From Agaribacillus aureus (GTDB lineage Bacteria; Bacteroidota; Bacteroidia; Cytophagales; Cyclobacteriaceae), in assembly GCA_030442055.1 (NCBI GenBank), contig JAUJEB010000001.1, positions 1,302,001 to 1,366,000 of the forward strand: a stretch of 64,000 bases of DNA. The letters are read 5' to 3'. Within the stretch, counting starts at the first letter, position 1. Each line of letters starts with the position of its first letter. A program made the translations under genes and the position numbers. Under the pieces are notes generated by a model. The model worked only from the letters and a program-made list of their open reading frames with translations, was not told the origin of the DNA and did no database searches. This document shows, one piece after another, positions 27,893-38,100 of this stretch.

Positions 27893-28930
27893 TTAGTTTT
27901 TAGTTATCGTCACTTCTTTTCCTTTTAATTTAAAATCAAATTTTTCAATAAATTTTATAGCCTCCAGTACGTTCCGCAGGGTTTCATTCTTTTTAAAACT
28001 TCCGGTATAAACATGATTCAGGTCGATGCCGGGCTGCTCGACAGTGATAGACACATTGTACCAGACTTCAAGGCTTGAAAAAACCTCTCTCAGGGTGGTA
28101 TTCTGAAAATAAAGTATTCCTTCGGCCCACGCAAACTGACTCATCGGGTTATCAAAAACTGTCTTTGAAAGGTTATCGGAGTTCCTGGCATATATGGCCA
28201 TTTCATTGGGGCCCAGAATTACATTCTTAGACGGCTCCCCCTGAAGGTTGACTGCCACTCTCCCACTTTTCACCGCAACCAGCACATTCTCAGCATTTTG
28301 GTGAGCCTTGATATTAAATGAGGTTCCAAGCACTGTCGTTTTAATATTGCCGGAAAGTATGTTAAAGGGCCTAAGCGAATCTTTGGTCACCTCAAAATAG
28401 GCTTCCCCTGTTAACTGAATTTCGCGATCTTGTTCGGAAAACGACTCGGGGTAAATTATGGTACTCTGAGAGTTCAACCAAACAACTGACCCGTCCGGTA
28501 AAAAGATCCTGGATTTTCTGCCGGCCGGATTGCTTTCTTCAACCATAAGGATTTTGCCCGCCCCTGCATCAATCTGTCTTTTTTGATAGAAGAACAAGGC
28601 CACTGCAACTAATAAGACAGTGATGGAAGCAGCGATCTTTAAACCAATGTATCGCTTATTTTTGTTTTCGTTTATTTCGGGATATGACTCTTGCGGGTAC
28701 TCATCGGGTCGGGAGGATTCAATTTTTTTCAGGGTTTTATGGAATAATTCATCTGAATTTGTTCTATTGACTTCGGTTGTTGTGTTTTTCCATAACGCCC
28801 TGAGTATATAAAATTGCTCTCTATTTTCTTCCGATTGGGAGATCCAGTTCCTCAGCGTCTCTTTGTCCTGTTCGGTAGCTTCTCCGGAAAGCACCAATCC
28901 AATTAAATCATTAATTAATTCCTGATCCAT
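27893..28930 (-). CDS. FecR-family anti-sigma factor (module B)
   Basis: This 345-residue protein has a cytoplasmic N-terminal region with the sigma-binding LGL-x-G-type pattern (LINDLIGLVLSGEATEQD, LRNWISQSEENREQF). One membrane helix lies at about residues 96-114. The periplasmic FecR domain shows NPAGRKSRIFLPDGSVVWLN, LTGEAYFEV and TTVLGTSFNIKA. A C-terminal DUF4974-type domain ends in GKEVTITKN. It should restrain the sigma factor encoded 82 bp upstream and respond to the STN domain of the SusC encoded downstream. Confidence 0.93.
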   Translation of the reverse strand: MDQELINDLIGLVLSGEATEQDKETLRNWISQSEENREQFYILRALWKNTTTEVNRTNSDELFHKTLKKIESSRPDEYPQESYPEINENKNKRYIGLKIAASITVLLVAVALFFYQKRQIDAGAGKILMVEESNPAGRKSRIFLPDGSVVWLNSQSTIIYPESFSEQDREIQLTGEAYFEVTKDSLRPFNILSGNIKTTVLGTSFNIKAHQNAENVLVAVKSGRVAVNLQGEPSKNVILGPNEMAIYARNSDNLSKTVFDNPMSQFAWAEGILYFQNTTLREVFSSLEVWYNVSITVEQPGIDLNHVYTGSFKKNETLRNVLEAIKFIEKFDFKLKGKEVTITKN

Positions 28931-29012
28931 TCAACAGTAAAATTATCTAGTTGTAGTTGCATATTATGATGACACAACTTTTGGGGGGTACCCTACCTTT
29001 GGGTAAAAAAAA

Positions 29013-29621
29013 TTACAAAGTGGCTAGTAATAAGATAATTAGAGGAAGGATATTTTTGACGTCGAGGTCTGTGCAATGCATGTATTCATACAGGTCTTTT
29101 CTGATAATTCTCAACGCATTGCCCATATGTTTCTCAACTGCTTTCACTGATATGCATAAAGTTTCGGCTACTTTCTTGTAGCTAAGGTCTTCTTCTTTAA
29201 CCATGTGGTAAACCACGCTGCACTTGGGTGGCAGTGTCTTAATGCTATTTTCAAATACCGATAGTATCTCCTTGGTGAGATAGGTATTCTCAGGGTTGTG
29301 ATTTTTAAGTGAAACATTCAGATCATGATCTTCAACGACCATGATGGAGTGTTTTAAATTATCGCGGATAAAAGTCAGGCACCTGTTCTTGGTGGCTTTG
29401 TATAAATAGGACTCAATTTTTTTTATTTTTACCAGGTTTTTCCTGTTGTGCCAGACAGCTGCAAAGACATCCGATACAATCTCCTCCGCTATATTACTTG
29501 AATGTACGTAGTAATGGGCAAAAGTAATCAGTCTGCCATGATAGATATCAAATAGCTTCCTGAATGACTGTTGCTGACTTTCGAAACTAATCTTATGAAT
29601 GTCCTGCTTTGTTAATTTCAA
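29013..29621 (-). CDS. ECF-type RNA polymerase sigma factor (module B)
   Basis: This 202-residue sigma factor has region 2 (FRKLFDIYHGRLITFAHYYV, AEEIVSDVFAAVW) and region 4 (LPPKCSVVYHMVKEEDLSYKKVAETLCISVKAVEKHM). It ends in a hydrophobic tail ILPLIILLLATL. The start is TTG at 29621: the frame has a TAA 22 codons upstream, no ATG or GTG between, and no Met until after region 2. Its C-terminal tail and its place before FecR and an STN-SusC match modules A and C. It follows the last gene of module C by 234 bp. Confidence 0.93.
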   Translation of the reverse strand: MKLTKQDIHKISFESQQQSFRKLFDIYHGRLITFAHYYVHSSNIAEEIVSDVFAAVWHNRKNLVKIKKIESYLYKATKNRCLTFIRDNLKHSIMVVEDHDLNVSLKNHNPENTYLTKEILSVFENSIKTLPPKCSVVYHMVKEEDLSYKKVAETLCISVKAVEKHMGNALRIIRKDLYEYMHCTDLDVKNILPLIILLLATL

Positions 29622-29855
29622 AGTAGATTCAAAATTTATAATTCTTCGAAATTACTTAATCTTAAAAACAAATACAATAGATAGAAATCTTCATCTCCTT
29701 ATAAAGTTCATTTGACAGAAAAATATGCTCAATCTGTCTTCGCTTTTTGGTTTCCGGAAGAACTTCGGCTTGCGCTGTTATTCCGTCGGCTTGTATTTTT
29801 GGTCAGGCAAGAAGATAACCTGTTTCATTGAATCAAGAAATTTACTGCTTTCAGG

Positions 29856-31502
29856 CTATTGCTTCTTATGATTCAATTGCCATGCAGGCCCTTCATTCCC
29901 GGTAGGTTCGGGGGTTTGCTCAGGTTCAAACACATTAAAATATTGCAGGCCGTATTTGTCATAAACCTGGTAAAAGGACTTTAATCTTTGCAAAAATTGT
30001 TTGTAGGATTTTTCCTCCTTACGTGTCCACGCAGCCTCAGACATCGCGGACAGACGAGGCCAGAGCATGAAATCAAACCGCTCATTGGTAGCAACCCGCT
30101 CGGTCCACAGGCAGGATTGGATACCGATTACATTTGAATTGCTTTCAAGACTGATCTGCAGGCTATCGGGAAATCCATAGACTTTTGCAATATCGCCAAA
30201 CCCATCCCATCTCCTTCCATATTGATGCGTGTCGTGCTGCACAAAGTCAAAATACATTGGTATTCTTGGGCAAAGCACCGTCTTGTATCCCCCGGATAAT
30301 GCGTCTTTTAATACTTCAGGTTTATCGTGACGCCACCACATCACGGCGGCATTGTTTTTATCAAGCCCTGCCGTAGCAATTTCATCCCATCCAAGCACTT
30401 TTTTTCCCAATGCGCGAACAGTATCTGCCATCCTCTTTAAAAAGTAGTATTCTACAGCCTTCAGATCCTGTAAACCTTCCCGTTGCATCAATGATCGTAC
30501 CGCAGGATCATTTGCCCATTGCTTGTTGGCAAAATGAACTTCATCTCCTCCTAAATGAATGTATCCGGCGGGAAACAGGGATGCGATCTCACGGAGTATC
30601 GTACTTAGATAGGCATATGTTTCTTCCTTACCCGGATGAAAAGTGAATGCCGGATGTTCTGCGTTACCCCCACCAGAAAATTCCGGATAGGCAAGGTTGG
30701 CGGCCGAGGCGTGTCCTGGCATATCAATTTCGGGAATCACGTCAATATGCCGCGCCGCCGCATAGCTGACAATTTCCCGAATATCTTCCTGTGTATAAAA
30801 TTCAGGAGGGGATTCAGGGTCACTCCAACTGCCTTTAGAACCGATACTAGTAAGATTTGGATAGGCTGTTATCGCTATTCGCCATGCCGGTTCATCGGTC
30901 AGGTGCCAGTGAAATTTGTTGAGTTTATGAAGTGCCATCAGGTCCAGTAACTCTTTTACCTTCTTTTTCCCAAAAAAATGCCGGGATTCATCCAGCATCA
31001 ACCCACGCCAGGCAAACCGGGGTGCGTCATCAATGGTACATGTTGGAATGGCCCAACGTTCTTTTTCCTGGTGATTAAAATACAAAAGCTGTGCTAAGGT
31101 GCCCAGGCCATAATGGATCCCAGCAGGCGTAGGGGCCTCCACAACAATGCCCTTCTTCTTTACCGACAGACGATATCCTTCTTCGGTGATGGGTAGGTCA
31201 CTGCTTAAAGTTATGATTATGCCACCCTTTCCTGGACCCACACCTTTATTGGCGTTGATCTTAATATATTTCGCGACAGTAGCTACAAAATGTTGCGCCA
31301 CTCCTTCGAGATGATCGTCTTCGTACCACAGTGCCAACTCCCCTTCTACTGAAAAGTGATCGTTTGTCCACGAAACTTCGTTGGGTAATGGTATCAGTGT
31401 CTTATTTGTCTCCTGGTACTGCTCCTTCACTGAGCAGGACCAGCACAGCATCAGGATGGATAAAAGTGGAAGGGTAATGACAGACAGCGTTTTTTTGTTC
31501 AT
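29856..31502 (-). CDS. GH20 beta-N-acetylhexosaminidase lipoprotein
   Basis: This 548-residue protein starts at the ATG at 31502 (an upstream TTG is less likely). It has a lipoprotein signal (ILMLCWSC, Cys23). A small GH20b-like domain precedes the catalytic barrel, with MLDESRHFF, NKFHWHLTDEPAWRI, IPEIDMPGHA and YIHLGGDEVHF, whose Asp320-Glu321 pair is the catalytic dyad of substrate-assisted GH20 enzymes. A conserved Trp region (VMWWRHDKPE) and LWTERVATNERFDFMLWPR follow. It removes terminal beta-linked GlcNAc or GalNAc. It is the last gene of module C, 162 bp after the propeller gene. Confidence 0.95.
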   Translation of the reverse strand: MNKKTLSVITLPLLSILMLCWSCSVKEQYQETNKTLIPLPNEVSWTNDHFSVEGELALWYEDDHLEGVAQHFVATVAKYIKINANKGVGPGKGGIIITLSSDLPITEEGYRLSVKKKGIVVEAPTPAGIHYGLGTLAQLLYFNHQEKERWAIPTCTIDDAPRFAWRGLMLDESRHFFGKKKVKELLDLMALHKLNKFHWHLTDEPAWRIAITAYPNLTSIGSKGSWSDPESPPEFYTQEDIREIVSYAAARHIDVIPEIDMPGHASAANLAYPEFSGGGNAEHPAFTFHPGKEETYAYLSTILREIASLFPAGYIHLGGDEVHFANKQWANDPAVRSLMQREGLQDLKAVEYYFLKRMADTVRALGKKVLGWDEIATAGLDKNNAAVMWWRHDKPEVLKDALSGGYKTVLCPRIPMYFDFVQHDTHQYGRRWDGFGDIAKVYGFPDSLQISLESNSNVIGIQSCLWTERVATNERFDFMLWPRLSAMSEAAWTRKEEKSYKQFLQRLKSFYQVYDKYGLQYFNVFEPEQTPEPTGNEGPAWQLNHKKQ

Positions 31503-31664
31503 GGCAGTTCGTTTCAAACCTGATAATCACCGCACAATTGATTTGTTAAAACAGATCAATTTTTACGAATCGGCAATTACGTTGATAATTTTTTTCCTGT
31601 CTACCTGCTTATATGCACAATCTGATATTTTTTTTGCAAGGGCCGGGAAAGCCATGATTTATCA

Positions 31665-34600
31665 TTATTTGATTCCAAGGCCTCTGGCATTACCGGATTT
31701 TGTTGTTTTCTGCACATCTGATGCCTGGTGCATAACTCCCTGCTCTTCCCATTTCAATAGGCGCAATTTATCGTCATTACTGGCGCAAAGTATATATTTT
31801 CCTCTGGCAGTATGTATGATTGACAGACCTTTCACGTCATATGGAATCAATAATCCGCTCTCCAGTGGTGAAATCGCCTGAAAGTTGCCTTTGCCATCTC
31901 CGGTCAATAAAAGTCCTACCCCCGCATCATGTCGGGTGGTTTCTACTTCGGTGGTGTAAAAATTACCTCCTAACAAGATATCCAAATGTCCGTCCTTATT
32001 AAAATCATCAGTGATGATGGTATTGACCGGACTGAATTGTGCCCTGGCGGGCAGTGTTTTTATGTTAAATTTACCACCTCCCAGGTTTTCAAGGTAAATA
32101 CTGGCAAAGGAGGGCACCTGATAATGCAGTGCCTGATCCAATTCATTGACCCCATATATTTTGTCCAGGTCTGCCGAGGCAAACAGGTCGTAGGTCTGGA
32201 ATTTATTTTTGATGGTTGGCACTTGCTGAGAAGAACATGAACGGCCCCTGACAGGCACTCTTTCGCCAAAGTTAAAATGGCTTAATACGATATCGCCTGT
32301 TCCATTTTCATCAAAGTCGCTGTAATAAATCTCAAAAGGCTCATTCTCCGAGGCGTTGTATTTATGATTTTGTCCCAGGTTGCCGACTATGTAATCCTCA
32401 TCACCATCTTTATCAAAATCTGCTGCTTCAATAGAAAACCACCAACCTACATTTTTATCCAACAGACTTTGACCAACCCGGTTGAACTTTTTGCCGTCAA
32501 ACTTCAAAACAGTAACGGGCATCCATTCTCCCACTACCATCAGGTCGGTATTTCCATCCTGATCAAAATCAGACCATATTGCATCTGTAACCATGCCAAT
32601 ATCCAGGAGGTCCGGGGCTATTTGTTTGGTTACATCCTTAAAACGACCATCTTTATTTTCCAAAATTCTGCTGATCGCCGGACTGGGGTATTTCCAGGGC
32701 CGGTGCCTGGTGCCAACAAACAGATCCTTATCGCCGTCGTTGTCGTAATCAAATGGCACGACACAACCCCCACTTTCCCTTAAGCCGGGCAATGCAAGAT
32801 CCGGAGCTTTTGTAAAGGTTCCCTTCCCCTTGTTAATGTATAGCCGATCCTGGTACATTTCCGAATTTTCAGGGTAAGCATTACCACCGCTCAACACGTA
32901 TAAATCGTCGTCTCCATCGTTGTCAACATCAAAAAAAACGGCTTTTACATCTTCTTTTTCTCTATCCCGGTTCCATGGATTGGTTTTTGATTTTTTGAAG
33001 GTCCCATCTTCAGCCTGAACAAAAAGCTGTCCTTCCTGTCCTTTAGCTCCTCCTACATAAAAGTCTTCCAACTGGTCTCCATTTACATCCCCAACAGCGA
33101 CACCTGGTCCAAAAGCAGATAGCCGATGGGGCAGCAAGACCTGTTTATCAAAGTCGTCAAAATCATTTTCCTTATGATAAAAATCAATACCAGCCGCATC
33201 GCTTACATCTTCAAAGTGATATGGCTTTTTGACAGCCTGGGGTTTAGCCGACTGTTTTTTGTATTTCCTGTAGTCAATGTTAAGTAGTTGGTTGGCCTTG
33301 AGATCTTTCAGCACCGTTGTAGTTTTGTTAGGCCAGGTAATGGTGAGCCTGTCAATCTTATCGTGCTGTCCCAGGCCAAAATGCGCCACGCATTCGCTGG
33401 TAGAATAAATTCCCCGAACATTTGTCAATTCAAAAATTTGTTGCTTCCCGGCATAGTCGATCTTAAGCCGGGCATTGAGTACCGGAACTTTGTGTTTGCT
33501 GTCATGCAACCGCACCCTGAGGAAATTATTAGCACCTACCTTTTCAGCGTTGTTTCTGTAAATATGGGCTACTTCATTAATGTTATTGACAACAAGGTCG
33601 AGGTCACCATCCCTGTCCAGGTCGCTGTAGGCGGCTCCGTTGGAAAAAGCCTTTTGGGCTATTCCCCAGTCTTCCATCACCTTTTCAAAAATCAGCCCAT
33701 CTTTATTTCTGAACATGTAGTTAGATAACTTCACCGATGGCAACAACGCCAGTGCCTCATCCAGATCCAGAATGTCCCATATGCTCACATTGCCTTCATT
33801 TGGATGTTTCCTGACAAATTCGTCGATGGTTTTCTGAACATAGGCGGGAAAAGTCTTGGCCGCATCGCTGTTTCGAATATCTCTTAAAAGGCCGTTAGTC
33901 ACATAGATGTCTCTCAAACCATCATTATCAAAATCTGCTATCAGATTAGCCCAGCTCCAGTCGGTGGAAGAAACACCGGCCAAATGAGCAATGTCGCTAA
34001 ACACATTGTTTCCATTATTTAACAAAAGTGTGTTATGCATATACTGATAATGTCCGCCTTCTTCCAGGGTTTTCCAAAAAGCTTTAGGATCCATACCTCC
34101 CATGTTTGCTTTGAGACGATAGTTGTCTTCGGCAATCATGTCCAGCACCATGAGATCGAGCCAGCCATCGTTATTAATATCAGCCGCATCTACGCCCATG
34201 CTAAAGTAAGAGATATGCCGGCTGGCCTCTTCAATAATGTTGATAAAAGTGCCATCTCCCTGGTTGATATACAACAGGTCAGGCGCCTCAAAGTCATTGG
34301 CAACATAAATATCTGTCCAGCCATCATTATTAAAATCACTGGCTGAAACACTATTTGGGAAACAGGGCTTTAGTACACCGGCTATTTCGGAGACATCGGT
34401 AAATGATCCGTTCCCATTATTGCGATACAATCTCGGACTAAACCGCGGCTGCCGCCAGTTGATACCGTACAATTCCGAGTAATTGCCGGGATTAGGCGGT
34501 TGGTTGAGTATAAACAGATCCAGAAACCCATCTTTATCGTAATCGAGGAAAGTGGCATGGCGTGTTCGTTGATCGTTATCAAGGCCATATTCAGCTGCCT

Positions 34601-35069
34601 TTTCTTCAAAAACAAAATTTCCTTTGTTAATGTATAACTTATTCCTCCTTAGGGCGGGTTTATCGTCGTAAAGCTCTTTGCATACATAAATATCCACCAA
34701 CCCATCATTATTCACATCGGCAATGGCCACGCCTGACGACCAACTGCCGTCATCCAAAATGCCCGCCGGCTTCGTGATATCTTCAAATACCAGGTTGCCA
34801 TTGTTTTTATAAAGCCTGTCTCCTACCAGGTTACCTGTAAAGTACAGGTCATCCAATCCATCATTATTAAAGTCGCCAATCCCAACGCCGGCCCCGCCAT
34901 AATAATTTGAATAGATCAATATGTTATGTGCTTTTTCGTCGGTGATCGTATTTTCAAAGGCTACTCCCGTCTTTGCTGACGGAAGCAATGAAAATAATTT
35001 TTGCTGTGTCTGAGTAGTTCCGGTAAAAGGTAAACCAAGTAATAACAGGATAGAACAAAAGTGCTTCAT
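31665..35069 (-). CDS. Double-propeller FG-GAP/ASPIC-UnbV protein 2 (module C)
   Basis: This 1134-residue protein starts at the ATG at 35069, which gives a clean signal peptide (MKHFCSILLLLGLPFTGT); the longer frame starts at TTG. Fourteen Asp-rich repeats lie in two groups of seven (DFNNDGLDDLYFTGN to DLDRDGDLDLVVNNI, then DVNGDQLEDFYVGGA to DFNKDGHLDILLGGN), with an ASPIC/UnbV domain between them (NVRGIYSTSECVAHFGLG). The second half holds PVRGRSCSSQQ, shared with its paralogues. It lies 98 bp after the first propeller gene of module C. The two adjacent paralogues look like a duplication with subsequent divergence. Binding of glycan or Ca at the surface is inferred. Confidence 0.9.
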   Translation of the reverse strand: MKHFCSILLLLGLPFTGTTQTQQKLFSLLPSAKTGVAFENTITDEKAHNILIYSNYYGGAGVGIGDFNNDGLDDLYFTGNLVGDRLYKNNGNLVFEDITKPAGILDDGSWSSGVAIADVNNDGLVDIYVCKELYDDKPALRRNKLYINKGNFVFEEKAAEYGLDNDQRTRHATFLDYDKDGFLDLFILNQPPNPGNYSELYGINWRQPRFSPRLYRNNGNGSFTDVSEIAGVLKPCFPNSVSASDFNNDGWTDIYVANDFEAPDLLYINQGDGTFINIIEEASRHISYFSMGVDAADINNDGWLDLMVLDMIAEDNYRLKANMGGMDPKAFWKTLEEGGHYQYMHNTLLLNNGNNVFSDIAHLAGVSSTDWSWANLIADFDNDGLRDIYVTNGLLRDIRNSDAAKTFPAYVQKTIDEFVRKHPNEGNVSIWDILDLDEALALLPSVKLSNYMFRNKDGLIFEKVMEDWGIAQKAFSNGAAYSDLDRDGDLDLVVNNINEVAHIYRNNAEKVGANNFLRVRLHDSKHKVPVLNARLKIDYAGKQQIFELTNVRGIYSTSECVAHFGLGQHDKIDRLTITWPNKTTTVLKDLKANQLLNIDYRKYKKQSAKPQAVKKPYHFEDVSDAAGIDFYHKENDFDDFDKQVLLPHRLSAFGPGVAVGDVNGDQLEDFYVGGAKGQEGQLFVQAEDGTFKKSKTNPWNRDREKEDVKAVFFDVDNDGDDDLYVLSGGNAYPENSEMYQDRLYINKGKGTFTKAPDLALPGLRESGGCVVPFDYDNDGDKDLFVGTRHRPWKYPSPAISRILENKDGRFKDVTKQIAPDLLDIGMVTDAIWSDFDQDGNTDLMVVGEWMPVTVLKFDGKKFNRVGQSLLDKNVGWWFSIEAADFDKDGDEDYIVGNLGQNHKYNASENEPFEIYYSDFDENGTGDIVLSHFNFGERVPVRGRSCSSQQVPTIKNKFQTYDLFASADLDKIYGVNELDQALHYQVPSFASIYLENLGGGKFNIKTLPARAQFSPVNTIITDDFNKDGHLDILLGGNFYTTEVETTRHDAGVGLLLTGDGKGNFQAISPLESGLLIPYDVKGLSIIHTARGKYILCASNDDKLRLLKWEEQGVMHQASDVQKTTKSGNARGLGIK

Positions 35070-35167
35070 AGATTTCGTAATTTGTCTTTTTGCAGCCACT
35101 TCCAATTAATCAAAATCATTCATCTCTGTTTAAAATCAGAACAACTTTTGCTCATGGCCAGTCTCCA

Positions 35168-38100
35168 CTATTTTGTTATCTTTCCGTTTTCGGATGAAAT
35201 TGATTTGTTTTCTCCCTGCACAGCAAACAACCTAAGCCGATCGTTATTGGTTGTTTGTAAAAGACCTAAATCACCATTTGCCAATCTTATCATGTCCAGG
35301 TCTCTTGTATCTCCTGTGGCATAAAGGCCGCTTGTTTTTGCCGCAACCGGCTCAAAGCCTCCCTTCCCATCTCCACGTAACCACAGTCCTATGCCTGCAT
35401 CATTTCGCGGTGTCTCTACTTCGGAAGCATAATGGTTACCGGCCAGCAGCAGATCCATATTCAGGTCTCCATCAAAATCCCTGAGTATAATCCCGTTTAC
35501 TGCCGACAACTGTGCTTCGATAGGCAATTTTTTTATGGCATACTTACCGTTCCCCAGGTTTTCAAGATAAGAGGAGGCAAATGTATCTGTGATAAGGTGA
35601 AGGGACTGATTCAGCGAAGCTTTGCCGTATATATCATCCAGTTCGGCCTTACCAAACAAATCATAGGTCGGGAATTTTTGTTTTATAAAAGGCATTTGCT
35701 CGGCAGAACATTGTCTGCCGCGTACCGGGTATAATTTCCCGTCATTGAAATATCCCAAAACGATATCTTGTGTGCCGTTATTGTCAAAATCGTTCCTATA
35801 CACCTGAAAGGGTTCTTTCTCCGATGTTTTGTATTTATAGTTCCATCCCAGATTGCCGCCAACGAGGTCCATATCTCCATCCTGATCGATGTCGGCTCCT
35901 GCCACTGAAAACCACCATCCTCTTGAATTCTCCAGGCCGGTATTTGCATCCAAGGCAAATGAATGCCCCTTATGCTCTAATATGGTCACGGCCATCCACT
36001 CTCCTACGATTATCAAGTCTTTATCTGCATCGCCATCATAATCCAGCCAAACGGCATCAGTCACCATGCCGATTCCGGTCAGCTCGCTGGCCAGGGTTGG
36101 GGTGACATCTATAAAACGTCCGTTATCGTTTCTGAGAAGGTAGCTATTGGCAGGCATCGGATAACTCCCCGGTACCTGGCGCCCTCCGATGAAAAGATCA
36201 ATATCGCCATCATTATCAAAATCGTGTGGTTTTACGCAGGCACCACTGGTGTATATTTCAGGCAGGTTGGCAGTCTGATCATAAAATTTACCATCCCCCT
36301 GATTAATATAAATCCGATCTTTGTAGTTAACATGATTTTCAGGGAACTCATTACCACCGCTGACAACATACAGGTCCAGGTCCCCGTCGTTATCTATATC
36401 TAAAAATGAGCAATCTATATCTTCGGAAATGCGATGATTCAACCAGGGCTGACCGTCATTGAAAGCTTTGAACTCTCCATTCCGGCTTTGCAAAAAAAGT
36501 GTGGCAGGATAGCCACTTGCTCCCCCGGTGAAAATATCTTCAAGTCCATCCCCATTCACATCTCCCGTTGTCGAACCAGGGCCAAAGGTTGACATCTTAT
36601 GTGGTAACAATACCTCTAGCTCAAAATCGTCGTAGGGATTTTCGGTATGTGTATGGGATAGTTTTACTTGTGAGGTAATGTCCTCAAACATCCTTTTCCG
36701 TTTAGTCTCCGTTAATTTCTTTGCTTCGGGTTGTCGGGCATTTTGGTAGTTAAGCGTCAGTTGCCGGTTTACATCCAGATTTTTAAGCGTTTGCATTTTT
36801 CCATCCGGCCATTGAACTACCAGCTTGTCAATAACCTTGCTCTCGGCCAAACCAATAAGCAACCGGTTTTCGACGCTGGACTGGAATCCCCTGCTCACCT
36901 GGTTTTCATAAAGCTGCATCTGATCGCCTGTATGCACCCAAACACGGGCGCCCATACCATTCAGATTACCCTTGCTTCCGGAAAACTTAAGTTTTATATA
37001 ATGCGCTCCGGTGGTTTCTCTGATATTATTTTTATAGACAAAAACAGGCTCATCAATGTTGTTGACCACCAAATCCAGGTCACCATCATTATCCAAGTCT
37101 CCATAGGCGGCACCATTGGAAAAGGCGACGTGATCAAAAAGTCCTGGTTTTTCCAATTTGGTAAACGTTAAATCACCATTATTTTTGAACAAAAAGTTTC
37201 TGATCTTGGTCGACGGAGCGGCGTCCAGTAAACTTCTGAACAAGGCATTCCGTTCTATTTGTCCTGCCTGAAATTCTTTTAACTGTTTTTTCTCAAAAGC
37301 CACATAGTCCTTGTTGGAAATATCTTTTTTATAGCCGTTGGTGACCATTAAATCTTTATGCCCATCGAGATCAATATCCAAAAAGAGCGGTGCCCAGCTC
37401 CAGTCGGTATTGGATACACCGGCAATTTGGGACACGTTGCTAAAAATATTTTGGCCCCTGTTCAGTTGCAGGGCATTTTGCATATACTGATAATGAAAGC
37501 CATCTTCTACCGCATGGTAAAATCTGTGCCTGTCCATGGGCCGCATAGTGGTTTTCTGGCGGTAATTGTCCTCGGCCAACATGTCCACGGACAAGATATC
37601 AATTAAACCGTCATTGTTGAAGTCCGCCATATCGGTACCCATTGAAAACTGTGAAATCTGCGCAGCGGAGCTTTTAACCGATTCGGTAAACGTGCCATCT
37701 CCATTGTTAAAATACAAATAATCATGCTCCAGGAAGTCGTTGGCCACGTATATATCAGGCCAGTTATCATTATTGAGATCTCCCACCGAAACACCCAGAC
37801 CATAGCCCAAAGCGTTGGAAATAATGCCGGCCTGTTGTGTGACCTCCGTAAATTTCCCACCATCATTTCTATACAGCTTGTCTCCGACGTTTTTGTCGGG
37901 TTTATTTCTTATTTCTGAAGGTTTAAAGTTGGATAGCGGCACCACATTGTGATTGAGTACAAAGAGGTCAAGGTCATTATCAAGATCATAATCAAAAAAA
38001 GTCGCATGTGTGGAAAAACCGGTATCGGCAATGCCGTAGCTGGCGGCTTGTTCGGTAAATGTCAGGTCGCCATTATTGATGTATAGCTGATTTGCCCTAT

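Noticed and set aside
31538-31564. Terminator-like hairpin followed by TTTTT on the plus strand near the GH20 start
   Set aside because: The stem has a mismatch, no plus-strand gene precedes it, and the sequence is AT-rich enough for chance.
31381-31881. 166-codon plus-strand frame overlapping two minus-strand gene ends
   Set aside because: It crosses the 5' end of the GH20 gene and the 3' end of a propeller gene and has no protein-like motif.
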